A DNA stretch of 64,000 nt from JACKOB01 sp024234575 (GCA_051208035.1 JBPJFZ010000012.1:62001-126000), one strand, 5' to 3'. Positions 34,007-44,086 are shown, counted from the stretch's first letter. Notes: generated by a model from the letters alone, not told the origin. A program made the numbers and translations.

Positions 34007-35287
34007 TTAAATGGTATTGATGACCTCAAGTCCGCCCATATAAGACTGCAAAACCTTAGGTACGCGAATGGAGCCATCTTCCTGCTGATAGTTTTCCATC
34101 ACCGCAATCATTGTTCGGCCAACCGCCAGACCCGAGCCATTTAGCGTATGTACTAATTCAGGTTTGCCTGTTTCCGGATTGCGCCATCGTGCCTGCATTC
34201 GTCTGGCCTGAAAATCACGGGTATTGCTGCAAGATGAGATCTCTCTAAATTTGTCCTGTCCAGGAAGCCAGACTTCAATATCGTAGGTCTTTGCCGCAGA
34301 GAACCCCATATCGCCACCACAAAGTATAATGAGTCGGTAAGGTAGCTCTAACAACTGCAGGATTTTCTCAGCATGCCCCGTCAATTGCTCTAATGCCGCA
34401 TCAGACTCAGTGGGTTTGACTACTTGCACCAACTCGACCTTGTCAAACTGGTGCTGACGAATCATGCCCCGCACATCGCGCCCATACGAACCCGCTTCAC
34501 TTCTAAAGCAAGGTGTATGGCACACCATTTTCACCGGCATGTTTTTGTCTTCAATGATGGTGTCTCGCACTATGTTCGTGGCGGGAACTTCAGCCGTCGG
34601 AATTAAATAAAGTGGCCTTTCACCAGGAATCTTAAAGAGGTCTTCTTCAAATTTTGGTAACTGCCCAGTACCGTATAATGACTCAGCATTTACCAGATAA
34701 GGTACATATGTTTCCTGATAGCCATGCTCTGTGGTGTGCGTATCTAACATAAACTGGGCAAGTGCCCTATGCAGTCTTGCCAGGTTATTTCTCATCACCG
34801 AAAAGCGAGAGGCACTTAACTTTGTTGCTGTTTCAAAATCCAGCTCACCTGCCAATTCACCCAAAGCAACATGGTCTTTAGGCGTAAAACTAAACTCTCT
34901 GGGTGTGCCCCAGACACGTACCTCGACATTATCCTCTTCATTCGCACCGGCCGGTACGTCATCGTCAGGCAAATTTGGAATACCATCCAAAATGGACTGC
35001 AGATTTTCCTGCACCGTTTTCAATTCAGCTTTAGCTGATTCGAGAGCTTCGCCGATCGAATCCATTTCCTGGATTAGCGGTGCGATGTCCTGCCCTTGTG
35101 CTTTAGCCTTACCAATGCTTTTTGACCGGGCGTTGCGCTCGCTTTGCAGCTCTTCAGTTTTGCTCTGAATGGATTTCCGTTGCGCTTCTAACGAATTAAT
35201 CGCCTCAACATCCAAAGTGAAGTTTTTTTTGGTCAGCCTGGCGGCTAGATCCTGTATATCTGTTCTGATCAGCTTGTTGTCTAACAT
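34007..35287 (-). CDS. serS: Seryl-tRNA synthetase
   Basis: 426 residues, a class II synthetase charging tRNA-Ser. An N-terminal antiparallel coiled coil (about 25-100) binds the tRNA. Motif 2 is CFRSEAGSYGRDVRGMIRQH, and motif 3 contains GSGLAVGRTMIAVMENYQ. Length is typical. It lies between cysG and crcB, as in the Pseudomonas order rarA-serS-cysG. Confidence 0.98.
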   Translation of the reverse strand: MLDNKLIRTDIQDLAARLTKKNFTLDVEAINSLEAQRKSIQSKTEELQSERNARSKSIGKAKAQGQDIAPLIQEMDSIGEALESAKAELKTVQENLQSILDGIPNLPDDDVPAGANEEDNVEVRVWGTPREFSFTPKDHVALGELAGELDFETATKLSASRFSVMRNNLARLHRALAQFMLDTHTTEHGYQETYVPYLVNAESLYGTGQLPKFEEDLFKIPGERPLYLIPTAEVPATNIVRDTIIEDKNMPVKMVCHTPCFRSEAGSYGRDVRGMIRQHQFDKVELVQVVKPTESDAALEQLTGHAEKILQLLELPYRLIILCGGDMGFSAAKTYDIEVWLPGQDKFREISSCSNTRDFQARRMQARWRNPETGKPELVHTLNGSGLAVGRTMIAVMENYQQEDGSIRVPKVLQSYMGGLEVINTI

Positions 35288-35340
35288 TGTTAATTCAAAA
35301 CCTAACGTAAATGAAATAGATCTAAAAAATGAGCGGTTGA

Positions 35341-35730
35341 TTAACTAACTTTAAAAGCCAGGCGCGCGCCCATAACACTTATCGATGTCGCTAAAACGCA
35401 TAGTATAACGCTGCAAAATATATAGGCCACAGCTGGAATCAGTTTTCCGTCCTGAATCATTGAAAATGTCTCAAGGGAAAACGTTGAAAACGTCGTAAAG
35501 GCACCTAAAAAGCCAACCATCAACAACGGCCTTAATGCTGCGTTGGTATGCATTTTTTCGACAATAATGACGAACGCGATACCAATGATGAGCGACCCCA
35601 GCACATTGACAAACAATGTTCCGTAAGGAAACCCCTTGCCGAAGAACTCGGTCATCCAAGCGACAGCGAGATAACGGGCAACGGCACCAAGGGCTCCCCC
35701 CATGGCGATAAATACAAGCTGATATGTCAT
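35341..35730 (-). CDS. crcB: Fluoride exporter CrcB/Fluc
   Basis: 129 residues, four membrane helices. Motifs GGALGAVARYLAVAWM, FPYGTLFVNVLGSLIIG (conserved Asn) and GFLGAFTTFSTFSLETF (the TTFSTFS filter segment) are those of Fluc fluoride channels. A single full-length gene implies an antiparallel homodimer. I saw no fluoride-riboswitch consensus in the 181 bp upstream; that space is filled by the inverted-repeat element at 35770-35926. Confidence 0.95.
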   Translation of the reverse strand: MTYQLVFIAMGGALGAVARYLAVAWMTEFFGKGFPYGTLFVNVLGSLIIGIAFVIIVEKMHTNAALRPLLMVGFLGAFTTFSTFSLETFSMIQDGKLIPAVAYIFCSVILCVLATSISVMGARLAFKVS

Positions 35731-35769
35731 TTCAGCATTCCTCTAAATGGTGTTTGGTTACACGTCTAA

Positions 35770-35926
35770 GGAACCGCTGATTATTCGCCGAGCACGATGA
35801 AAAGCAAGGCGGCCGGAACACAGAAAGCGCTATATATCATAGAGATAGGTGAGCTTTCGACCAGGCTGGCGCACCAGTAACGCCCAAACAGCTATTCGCT
35901 TGCGCAGGCAATTAATCAGAGGTTCC
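35770..35926. mobile_element. Short inverted-repeat element (MITE-like), 157 bp
   Basis: Left end ggaaccgctgattattcgcc (35770-35789) and right end ggcaattaatcagaggttcc (35907-35926) are inverted repeats matching at 17 of 20 positions. The interior codes for nothing recognisable. It fills the rarA-crcB gap, and its right end overlaps the last codons and stop of rarA. The size, the terminal inverted repeats and the lack of a transposase fit a miniature element moved by another transposase. Only one copy was seen in this window. Confidence 0.6.
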
Positions 35927-37285
35927 CTCATAACGTTTTTTGTCAGACTGTTGATTGCGTTCCCGCAGACGCCTAAGCTTTTCGGAAATTTTTATCTCCA
36001 GGCCACGCTCGACCGGATAGTAAAATCTTGTACCATCCAGCGCTTGTGGGAAGTAGCTTTCGCCAGCGGCAAACGCTCCGTCTTCATCGTGGGCGTAGCG
36101 ATAGCCATCACCATAACCTTCATCTTTCATTAGCTTTGTCGGGGCATTTCGCAAGTGCTTGGGAACCGCATACCCTGAAGACTCTCGCACTTTAGCAACA
36201 ACTGATTTATAGGCACTGTATACAGCATTACTTTTAGGTGCAACCGCAAGATAAACGACCGCCTGGGCAATCGCCAGCTCACCTTCGGGATGGCCAAGAC
36301 GTACGAATGCTTCCCAAGCCTCCCGGGCAATAGTCATCGCACGCAGGTCGGCATTTCCGATATCCTCACTGGCAATACGCAATAATCGCCTGGCGATATA
36401 AACCGGGTCGCAGCCGCCCTCCATCATTCGCACCGCCCAATAAAGTGAAGCATCCGGGTCTGATCCACGTATCGACTTATGCAACGCGGAGATCTGATCG
36501 TAGAAGTGTTCTCCATTTTTATCGAAGTGCAACATATTTTGCCCAAGGCAAGCTTCGACATCTTGCGGGGACACAATTAATTCTGCTGCAGGTGAGTGGT
36601 TTGTATCAGGCTTTAACAGGGTCACCACGCTTTCGAGTAAATTCAGTAAGGCGCGGGCATCGCCGTTGGCTGATGCCACCATTAACTCTCTGGCCTGAGG
36701 CGTCAGATTGATATTTAGCAGGCTTAGCTCAACATCTTTCGTAAGCGCCCGGTCAAGCACCTTGTGCAAATCTTCGTCGCACAGCTCTTTAAGCGTATAC
36801 ACTCGCACCCGAGACAACAGCGCGTTGTTGATTTCGAAAGATGGGTTTTCGGTGGTAGCACCAATGAAGATAATCGTGCCGTCTTCAATAAACGGCAGAA
36901 ACAAATCTTGCTGCGCCTTGTTGAATCGGTGCACCTCATCAATAAACAGTATCGTGGACCGGTCTTTTTGCAATCGATTGTCTTTGGCAGCCCTAATCGC
37001 CGCCTTGATGTCTTGCACACCCGACAATACCGCCGATAGTGTCAGGTACTCAGAGTCTGTTAACTCACTTACTAAACGGGCGAAGCTGGTCTTACCGGAG
37101 CCCGGTGGCCCCCACAATATCAGCGAATAGATTTGTCGTTGTTGAAGCGCCTCGTAGAGGGGTTTTCCGTCACCTAAAATATGTTGCTGACCTGCATAAT
37201 CGGCTAGCGTACGCGGTCGCATGCGCGCGGCCAGGGGCATGAAAGCCGTATCATCCCGACTAAACAGGTCTTTGCCATCACTCAC
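35912..37285 (-). CDS. rarA: Replication-associated recombination protein A (RarA/MgsA)
   Basis: 457 residues, an AAA+ clamp-loader-like ATPase acting at stalled forks. Walker A is LILWGPPGSGKTSFARL, Walker B is STILFIDEVHRFNKAQQD, and sensor 1 is GATTENPSFEINNALLSR. The C-terminal tetramerisation domain includes RMMEGGCDPVYIARRLLRIA. It starts at a GTG overlapping lolA by 8 bp. The last residues (KKRYEGTSD) and the stop are read from the right inverted repeat of the element at 35770-35926; related proteins usually end soon after the RY. Confidence 0.95.
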   Translation of the reverse strand: MSDGKDLFSRDDTAFMPLAARMRPRTLADYAGQQHILGDGKPLYEALQQRQIYSLILWGPPGSGKTSFARLVSELTDSEYLTLSAVLSGVQDIKAAIRAAKDNRLQKDRSTILFIDEVHRFNKAQQDLFLPFIEDGTIIFIGATTENPSFEINNALLSRVRVYTLKELCDEDLHKVLDRALTKDVELSLLNINLTPQARELMVASANGDARALLNLLESVVTLLKPDTNHSPAAELIVSPQDVEACLGQNMLHFDKNGEHFYDQISALHKSIRGSDPDASLYWAVRMMEGGCDPVYIARRLLRIASEDIGNADLRAMTIAREAWEAFVRLGHPEGELAIAQAVVYLAVAPKSNAVYSAYKSVVAKVRESSGYAVPKHLRNAPTKLMKDEGYGDGYRYAHDEDGAFAAGESYFPQALDGTRFYYPVERGLEIKISEKLRRLRERNQQSDKKRYEGTSD

Positions 37286-37961
37286 GGATAATATCTACAC
37301 CTTCGGGAAGATTTAATTCAAAGTCTGCGTCCGTCAGCACTTTATTAGTCACCACATTACTAAATGACAAGGTTGTTTTCTGTCCAAGGCCATCCGTTAA
37401 CCGCATTTCAACCAGTACATCATCAACAAATCGCAATTTGAGTGATTCGAATAAAGAGTCTTCGCCTTTGGGTTTTAACATAAATGTTTCGACCCCGTCT
37501 GATCGAACATAATCTACAAGATAGGATGCATCCAGTTTGGCTATGTCGCCACTAAGCAACACGGAGGGTGTTGTCGAGGCATTGGCATCTTTCTTGTGGA
37601 CGGTGACCTGCTCTAAATCTGGATCGTAAACCCAGACTTCTTCATCATCAGACTTTACAAACTGCTCTAAAGGGGGGGCGGTGTACCAATAAAATCGCCC
37701 TGGCCTTTTTGCCTTTAAACGGCCACTGGTTTGCTGCACGGCAGCACCCGCTTTATCGACAATAAACTGCACAAAATCAGCACTAAAAGTCTCAAGCCGC
37801 GAGAGCTTGTGTGATAGTTGATCCGCAGCGGCAGGATTAGCCTCAGCAGATGATTCGGGCTTGGCCATCGAGACCTCACTTTCAGCCATCACTTGCACCG
37901 GGATTACACCCACAAAAAGCAATAAACTCGCCAATAAAACGCTAAACCTAGGATGCCTCAA
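37278..37961 (-). CDS. lolA: Outer-membrane lipoprotein carrier protein LolA
   Basis: 227 residues with a signal peptide RFSVLLASLLLFVGVIPVQVMA. The mature part shows LolA features: KLSRLETFSADFVQFIVDKAG and GRLKAKRPGRFYWYTAPPLEQF, plus DEEVWVYDPDLEQVTVHK. It is a periplasmic chaperone that takes lipoproteins from LolCD(E) to LolB. The start is TTG at 37961 with AAAGGAG eight bases upstream. It lies 21 bp after ftsK and overlaps rarA by 8 bp, a standard ftsK-lolA-rarA operon. Confidence 0.95.
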   Translation of the reverse strand: MRHPRFSVLLASLLLFVGVIPVQVMAESEVSMAKPESSAEANPAAADQLSHKLSRLETFSADFVQFIVDKAGAAVQQTSGRLKAKRPGRFYWYTAPPLEQFVKSDDEEVWVYDPDLEQVTVHKKDANASTTPSVLLSGDIAKLDASYLVDYVRSDGVETFMLKPKGEDSLFESLKLRFVDDVLVEMRLTDGLGQKTTLSFSNVVTNKVLTDADFELNLPEGVDIIRE

Positions 37962-37982
37962 TATGAATACTCCTTTACATTA

Positions 37983-40571
37983 CTATGCCCTTGGTGGCGG
38001 AGGTGCCAATACTTCCCGCATACCATTATGTCCTGCCGAACTCACCACGCCAGCAGACTCCATCGACTCTACCAGATTAGCGGCGCGGTTGTAGCCTATT
38101 CGCAATTTGCGTTGAACGGCCGAAATCGAAGCCTTGCGTGTTTCAGTAACAAACGCCACCGCCTCATCAAACAACGCATCCCCCTCTCCTTCGCCATCAC
38201 CACCTTCTGCGGCGATCCCGGGTACAGCATCAGCCTCGCCACCGGTAAGAACCTCTTCGAGATAATCTGGTTCGCCCCGTTGTCGCCAATCTTTAACGAT
38301 ACGATGCACTTCATCATCCGACACAAATGCCCCATGCACACGTTCTGGCAAAGCGGTTCCAGGCGGCAGATACAGCATATCACCATGACCTAAAAGCTGC
38401 TCGGCGCCCCCTTGATCAATGATGGTGCGTGAATCAATACGTGACGATACCTGAAATGACATTCGCGTGGGTATGTTCGCTTTAATCAGACCAGTAATAA
38501 CATCGACAGAGGGACGTTGGGTCGCGAGAATAAGATGAATACCCGCCGCACGAGCCTTTTGCGCGATGCGGGCGATTAGCTCTTCAACCTTCTTACCGAC
38601 GATCATCATCATATCGGCAAATTCATCGATTACTACCACGATAAAGGGCAGCGTTTGCAACTCTGGCCGATCACTTTCCGAGTTATCTAACACATCATGA
38701 GGATTCCACAGCGGATCAAGTAAAGGCTCGCCCGCCGCCGCAGCGTCCTTCACTTTACGGTTGAACCCAGCGATATTCCTGACCCCCATATGCGCCATGA
38801 GTTTGTAGCGGCGTTCCATTTCTGCCACCGACCAGCGTAGCGCGTTAGCCGCCTCCTTCATGTCGGTAACCACAGGTGTTAGCAAGTGCGGAATACCTTC
38901 ATAAATGGATAACTCCAACATTTTGGGGTCAACCATGATAAATCGTACTTCTTCTGGAGTCGCTTTAAACAAGATACTGACAATCATTGCGTTAACACCC
39001 ACAGACTTACCTGAGCCCGTGGTACCTGCTACCAGCAGATGTGGCATTTTCGCCAGGTTTACAACAACAGCATCACCAGAGATATCATTGCCTAACCCCA
39101 TTGTTAACGGGCTTTCGGCTTTCTGAAACTCATCTGTAAACAACACTTCACTGAGTCTAACGATTTCCCGAACCTCGTTGGGAATTTCTATACCCACTAC
39201 AGACTTTCCGGGAATCACTTCGACGACACGCACACTCATCACCGCCAGTGAGCGCGCCAGATCCTTCGCCAAATTAACAATTTTATTTACTTTGACACCT
39301 GCCGCAGGCTGGATTTCGAATCGTGTAATCACCGGCCCGGGGTTCACTGCAACCACCTCGGCGACAACGCCGAAATCAAGCAGCTTCACTTCAAGCAGGC
39401 GCGACATTTGCTCTAGTGACTCTTTTGAATATCCCCTTTTTTTATTTACTTCGGGTGGGTCAAGTATCTCGACCGGCGGTAATGGCCCATCACGAAACTC
39501 GAATAGTGAGGGCTGAACCTCTTTCTTCTTTTGATTGGCCTTGTTTTTGGTCTTGAATGGTTCGATTTTTACCGCTTTGCCCGCGGCGGCATCATTTGTA
39601 TCAGCTCCGGCGACGCCAGACATTTCCAGCGTTGGCTCTTTACGAAGATGTTCACGAGACGCTTTCTCTGCTTTCTTGTTGGCTAGACTCTGCTTAATTT
39701 TACCGAGAAACCCGTTATTGGGCTCAGTCGATTGCTTATTGTCATCAAGATCATTGTCTAAAGGGACGGGCTTATTTTCCGGAATGCGCTCGGTTAAAAC
39801 CGGCGGGACAACGGTTTTTCTTTCTTTAATTTCTGGTGATTGACGTTTTTCATCGGCCTTAACCGTCAATTCGAGTTTGCTTTCTACCTGAGACCTGCGC
39901 ATCTTCGCCACTAACGAGCGTAAAATGCTTACCAATTTATTAATAAGTTTTAAGCTGGCGGCACCCACAACATCCATGAGTTTAATCCAGGACAGCCCGG
40001 TCAACACCGTAATACCAAATAAGAAAAGCGATACCAAAATAAGCGTGCTGCCCAGCAAATTAAATGCTGGCACTAACACATTAGCCATCTCCCGTCCCAG
40101 CACCCCCCCGGAGGTTTCGCCCAAACCAGCTACTGAATACAACCCTAAAAACCCGGTTGAAGTAACCGTTACCAGTATAAAACCAAATGTTCTCAACAAT
40201 AACATTGGCCAATGGATTTCTACTTTGTCATTGCGATGTCGAAAAAGGACAAAGCACTGAAAGGCGATTGCCAGGGGGACAAAGTAAGAGACATAGCCAA
40301 AGAAATACAAAAAAATGTCGGCAAACCAAGCTCCGCTGCGGCCTGCATAATTATTGGCTTTGGCGGCATGTCCCGTTGTGGCCCAACCGGGGTCATTTGG
40401 GTCATAAGAAATTAGCGCCATAAACAGATAGACACAGATGGCCACCATCGCAATCAAGGCACCCTCTTTCGCGCCCTGCGATAAGTATCGATGGAACTTG
40501 GTTTGTTTGTCTGTCGGGGTCTGTCGAGCCATACTGCCAGTTCGTGAAGGATTGGGTTTTTGGGAAGCCAT
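37983..40571 (-). CDS. ftsK: DNA translocase FtsK
   Basis: 862 residues. Four N-terminal membrane helices lie within about 35-220. A charged linker (about 230-370) is shorter than in E. coli. The motor has Walker A AGTTGSGKSVGVNAMIVS and Walker B FIVVVIDEFADMMM. The C-terminal gamma winged-helix (AVAFVTETRKASISAVQRKL) reads KOPS DNA. FtsK pumps DNA and activates XerCD at dif during division. It is the first gene of the ftsK-lolA-rarA operon. Confidence 0.97.
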   Translation of the reverse strand: MASQKPNPSRTGSMARQTPTDKQTKFHRYLSQGAKEGALIAMVAICVYLFMALISYDPNDPGWATTGHAAKANNYAGRSGAWFADIFLYFFGYVSYFVPLAIAFQCFVLFRHRNDKVEIHWPMLLLRTFGFILVTVTSTGFLGLYSVAGLGETSGGVLGREMANVLVPAFNLLGSTLILVSLFLFGITVLTGLSWIKLMDVVGAASLKLINKLVSILRSLVAKMRRSQVESKLELTVKADEKRQSPEIKERKTVVPPVLTERIPENKPVPLDNDLDDNKQSTEPNNGFLGKIKQSLANKKAEKASREHLRKEPTLEMSGVAGADTNDAAAGKAVKIEPFKTKNKANQKKKEVQPSLFEFRDGPLPPVEILDPPEVNKKRGYSKESLEQMSRLLEVKLLDFGVVAEVVAVNPGPVITRFEIQPAAGVKVNKIVNLAKDLARSLAVMSVRVVEVIPGKSVVGIEIPNEVREIVRLSEVLFTDEFQKAESPLTMGLGNDISGDAVVVNLAKMPHLLVAGTTGSGKSVGVNAMIVSILFKATPEEVRFIMVDPKMLELSIYEGIPHLLTPVVTDMKEAANALRWSVAEMERRYKLMAHMGVRNIAGFNRKVKDAAAAGEPLLDPLWNPHDVLDNSESDRPELQTLPFIVVVIDEFADMMMIVGKKVEELIARIAQKARAAGIHLILATQRPSVDVITGLIKANIPTRMSFQVSSRIDSRTIIDQGGAEQLLGHGDMLYLPPGTALPERVHGAFVSDDEVHRIVKDWRQRGEPDYLEEVLTGGEADAVPGIAAEGGDGEGEGDALFDEAVAFVTETRKASISAVQRKLRIGYNRAANLVESMESAGVVSSAGHNGMREVLAPPPPRA

Positions 40572-40656
40572 TACCTTACACAGTTCTAACGTGTAAAGTA
40601 AAGAAAGCCGGCTATCTTATTGATAAGTATAGCCGTCGAAGTGTATTACGCTAATG

Positions 40657-41874
40657 CTATAGTGCATTAACGCCGCGCTGAAGATCATTGATCAGATCTG
40701 TCGCGTTTTCTATTCCTACAGATAGCCGAATAAGATTTTCGGTAATACCCGCCTGCTGTTTGGCGTCATCAGACAACCTGCCATGCGTCGTCGTCGCAGG
40801 GTGGGTGATCGTACTCTTGGTGTCACCCAAATTAGCGGTTATCGAAAAAAGCTCGGTGGCGTTTATAAAGCTGAATGCTTCCGCTCGCGCTCCCTTTACC
40901 CGAAACGACAGCACCCCACCAAACCCAGACTGTTGCTTGGCAGCAACAAGGTGCTGAGGGTGTGTTGGCAAGCCCGCATAGAAAACCTGTTCGATCTGCG
41001 CTTGTTCTGACAACCACTCCGCAATTTTTTGCGCGTTCTCACAATGAGCACGCATCCGTATCGGTAAAGTTTCGAGTCCTTTCAAAAACACCCAGGCATT
41101 AAACGGGCTCATCGTTACGCCCGACGAGCGAAGAAAACCAAAGACTTCTGTCATCAGCTTCTCAGCTCCGCACACTACACCACCGATACAGCGACCTTGG
41201 CCGTCAAGGTATTTCGTTGCTGAATGAATAACAATATGCGCCCCTAGCTCTAGCGGTTTCTGCAAAACAGGCGTACAGAAACAGTTATCCACCACTAGCA
41301 ACAAGTCTTTACGCGCTGCCAGATGCGCAATTTTTTCCAAATCAACCACTTCACAGAGCGGGTTAGACGGTGTTTCAAGAAAGAGCATTTTAGTTGCAGG
41401 GGTCAGGCTGCTTTCCCAGGCGGCTATCGAAGTTAAATCGACAAAAGTTGTCTTAATGCCGAATTTTCCAAGGTATTTTTCGAACAATACATTAGTGGTA
41501 CCAAACACACTGCGGGAACAGACAATGTGATCCCCACTTTGCAGCAAGGCAACACAGGTAGCCAGTATTGCCGACATACCCGAAGACGTGGCAACCGCCA
41601 TTTCAGCACCTTCCATCGCCGCGATTCTATTCTCGAACATCTGCACGGTAGGATTAGTGAATCGGGAGTAAATGTTCCCTGGCTCAGCCCCGGAAAACCT
41701 GGCAGCGGCCTGTTCAGCGCTGTTATACACAAAGCTTGAGGTAGGAAAAATCGCCTCGCTGTGCTCCAGCTCTGCTGTTCTAATCTGCCCTGCCCGCACC
41801 GCTAGCGTCTCTACCGAGACACCTTCGAGGCTGGGATAAGGAATACTAACACTATCACTTTTTGACTTTGCCAT
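40657..41874 (-). CDS. metZ: O-succinylhomoserine sulfhydrylase MetZ
   Basis: 405 residues, a Cys/Met-metabolism PLP enzyme. The PLP lysine lies in VIHSATKYLDGQGRCIGG. Other conserved parts are YSRFTNPTVQMFENRIAAME and FLETPSNPLCEVVDLEKIA. The N-terminus and the neighbour purF identify it as MetZ (direct sulfhydrylation to homocysteine) rather than MetB. With metH in this window it gives a short route from sulfide to methionine. Confidence 0.94.
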   Translation of the reverse strand: MAKSKSDSVSIPYPSLEGVSVETLAVRAGQIRTAELEHSEAIFPTSSFVYNSAEQAAARFSGAEPGNIYSRFTNPTVQMFENRIAAMEGAEMAVATSSGMSAILATCVALLQSGDHIVCSRSVFGTTNVLFEKYLGKFGIKTTFVDLTSIAAWESSLTPATKMLFLETPSNPLCEVVDLEKIAHLAARKDLLLVVDNCFCTPVLQKPLELGAHIVIHSATKYLDGQGRCIGGVVCGAEKLMTEVFGFLRSSGVTMSPFNAWVFLKGLETLPIRMRAHCENAQKIAEWLSEQAQIEQVFYAGLPTHPQHLVAAKQQSGFGGVLSFRVKGARAEAFSFINATELFSITANLGDTKSTITHPATTTHGRLSDDAKQQAGITENLIRLSVGIENATDLINDLQRGVNAL

Positions 41875-41899
41875 GACAATCTACAGTACCGGCTAACCG

Positions 41900-43420
41900 C
41901 TAGTTGTTGTTATGAAGGTCGATAATTCCATGACCATCGTTGGTATCACGTTCTTTCTTGGCCTTGTTATCATCACTTCTTGCTTTTTCAAGACTTGATA
42001 AATAGGCCGCATCAATATCACCCGTAATATATTTTCCATTAAAGACCGAGCAGTCCCAGCCGGTAATGTGGGGGTTACCTTCATGAGCAGACTCAATCAA
42101 ATCATCGAGATCCTGATATAACAACCAATCAGAGCCAATTAACTTCTCAATTTCCTGTTCTGTTCTGCCATGGGCGATCAACTCTTTTGCAGCCGGCATA
42201 TCGATACCATACACGTTAGGGTATCTTACTGCGGGCGCCGCTGAAGCAAAATAAACCTTCTTGGCACCGGCATCTCTCGCCATTTGCACAATTTCTTTAC
42301 AGGTAGTCCCACGCACAATGGAATCATCAACTAACATGACATTTTTGCCCCTGAACTCAAGCTCGATAGCGTTTAGTTTTTGGCGCACAGATTTCTTACG
42401 CTGCTGTTGGCCAGGCATAATAAAAGTACGGCCAATGTAGCGGTTTTTTATAAACCCTTCTCTAAACTTAACCCCCAGAACGTGTGCCATCTGCATGGCT
42501 GATGTTCTGCTGGTGTCAGGTATCGGAATAACTACATCGATATCATGATCCGGTCTGACCCGCAGAGCTTTTTCCGCGAGCTTTTCACCCATACGCAGTC
42601 TCGCCTTGTAGACAGAGACGCCATCGATAATTGAATCCGGACGTGCAAAATAAACATGCTCGAAAATACACGGGTGCAATTCAGGTGCTTCAGCACACTG
42701 GTCTGCATAAAGCTGCCCATCACTCTCGATATAAACCGCTTCACCAGGAGCGATATCTCGAACCAAGGTAAACCCCATCGAATTCAGGGCGACGCTCTCA
42801 GATGCGATCATGTACTCTGGCCCTTCTGGTGTTTCACGCTTGCCATAGCAAATGGGGCGGATACCATTGGGGTCACGAAAACCCACAATGCCATAGCCGG
42901 TAATCATGGCAATAACAGCATAAGCCCCCTTGCATCGTTTATGCACGGCCCTTACTGCGTCAAATACATCGTCTTTGGTGGGATTGAGCTTCCCCAGCTT
43001 TTGTAACTCATGTGCAAAAACGTTCAAAAGCACTTCTGAATCAGAGTTTGTGTTGATATGCCGCAAATCAGAACGAAACAAATCCTGGGCTAACTCTTCT
43101 GCATTGGTAAGGTTTCCGTTGTGTGCCAACGTAATACCGTAAGGAGAATTCACATAAAAAGGTTGCGCTTCGGCAGAGCTGGAGCTACCGGCAGTTGGGT
43201 AACGAACATGCCCAATACCGACATGCCCTTGCAGTCGCTGCATATGACGGGTATGAAAAACATCCCTAACCAGCCCGTTATCTTTACGAAGAAAAAACCG
43301 GTCATCCTGATAGGTAACCATACCAGCTGCATCCTGCCCTCGGTGCTGAAGTACGGTTAGCGCATCGTATAACGCCTGATTAACATTTTCTTTTGCAACG
43401 ATGCCAACAATGCCACACAT
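41900..43420 (-). CDS. purF: Amidophosphoribosyltransferase PurF
   Basis: 506 residues, first committed step of purine synthesis. After Met removal, Cys2 of MCGIVGIVAKEN is the glutaminase nucleophile. The PRPP loop is NVMLVDDSIVRGTTCKEIVQ. Features such as TRHMQRLQGHVGIGHVRYPT are as expected. It lies downstream of cvpA after 183 bp, the conserved cvpA-purF order, and is followed 25 bp later by metZ. Confidence 0.97.
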   Translation of the reverse strand: MCGIVGIVAKENVNQALYDALTVLQHRGQDAAGMVTYQDDRFFLRKDNGLVRDVFHTRHMQRLQGHVGIGHVRYPTAGSSSSAEAQPFYVNSPYGITLAHNGNLTNAEELAQDLFRSDLRHINTNSDSEVLLNVFAHELQKLGKLNPTKDDVFDAVRAVHKRCKGAYAVIAMITGYGIVGFRDPNGIRPICYGKRETPEGPEYMIASESVALNSMGFTLVRDIAPGEAVYIESDGQLYADQCAEAPELHPCIFEHVYFARPDSIIDGVSVYKARLRMGEKLAEKALRVRPDHDIDVVIPIPDTSRTSAMQMAHVLGVKFREGFIKNRYIGRTFIMPGQQQRKKSVRQKLNAIELEFRGKNVMLVDDSIVRGTTCKEIVQMARDAGAKKVYFASAAPAVRYPNVYGIDMPAAKELIAHGRTEQEIEKLIGSDWLLYQDLDDLIESAHEGNPHITGWDCSVFNGKYITGDIDAAYLSSLEKARSDDNKAKKERDTNDGHGIIDLHNNN

Positions 43421-43603
43421 TTTACTTTCTCCAACTCGCTTTGATGCAAGACTGCTTTGTAATACGAATTTTAACGTAGTTTAACGTTAAATAGGGTTAG
43501 TTCTTTCTACTTTAACAATTGAAATATCAATCCCTGATTTTTTAGTGACACTGCGATGGCTGCAAACGCAAACACTGGCATCATCGCCGTTTTAGAAAGC
43601 AGT

Positions 43604-44086
43604 CTACACCGAACTCTCATCCAGCGTTTTCCTCGACCATTTTTCAAGCATTTGTAGTTTTTCTATTGCAATAGATTGCTGCCACCACGCATCGTTTTCG
43701 AGTGGCGTCAGACGTAAAAGAGCGACGGCAACGATGGACAGGATGATGCCACGGGCTAAGCCGAAAAACATACCTAAAATACGATCAGTGGTTGACAGAC
43801 CCGTGACTTTTACTAATTCACAAACCAACCTGCTGATGAGAGCACCAACCAGCAGAACACAGATAAATAGTACCGCGAACGCGGTGATATATCGCAACGA
43901 AGGCGTACTGATGGAGTCTACCAGAACCTGCTCTAAATTGGGGGTGAATAATCGGGCGACAATAAACGCCACAATCCACGAAGCAAGCGAAAGACATTCT
44001 TTAACAAACCCACGCCTCAGGCTTAATAGCCCTGATATCCCGATTACCGCCAAAAAAGCCCAATCGGCCCACACAACCTGATCCAT
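43604..44086 (-). CDS. cvpA: CvpA family membrane protein
   Basis: 160 residues with about four membrane helices. The CvpA pattern WADWAFLAVIGISGLLSLRRGFVKE and the region DRILGMFFGLARGIILS are visible. Its molecular role is uncertain; in E. coli it is linked to colicin V production and bile resistance. It lies between dedD and purF, the usual order. Confidence 0.9.
   Translation of the reverse strand: MDQVVWADWAFLAVIGISGLLSLRRGFVKECLSLASWIVAFIVARLFTPNLEQVLVDSISTPSLRYITAFAVLFICVLLVGALISRLVCELVKVTGLSTTDRILGMFFGLARGIILSIVAVALLRLTPLENDAWWQQSIAIEKLQMLEKWSRKTLDESSV

Noticed and set aside
35731..35911. Possible fluoride riboswitch ahead of crcB
   Set aside because: The expected GGNGATGG and later conserved GATGG/CTCC pattern was not found on the minus strand; the space is filled by the inverted-repeat element.
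35849..36133. Plus-strand open frame of 94 codons across the inverted-repeat element and the end of rarA
   Set aside because: It lies mostly antisense to rarA, which is a clear gene, and no family pattern was seen.
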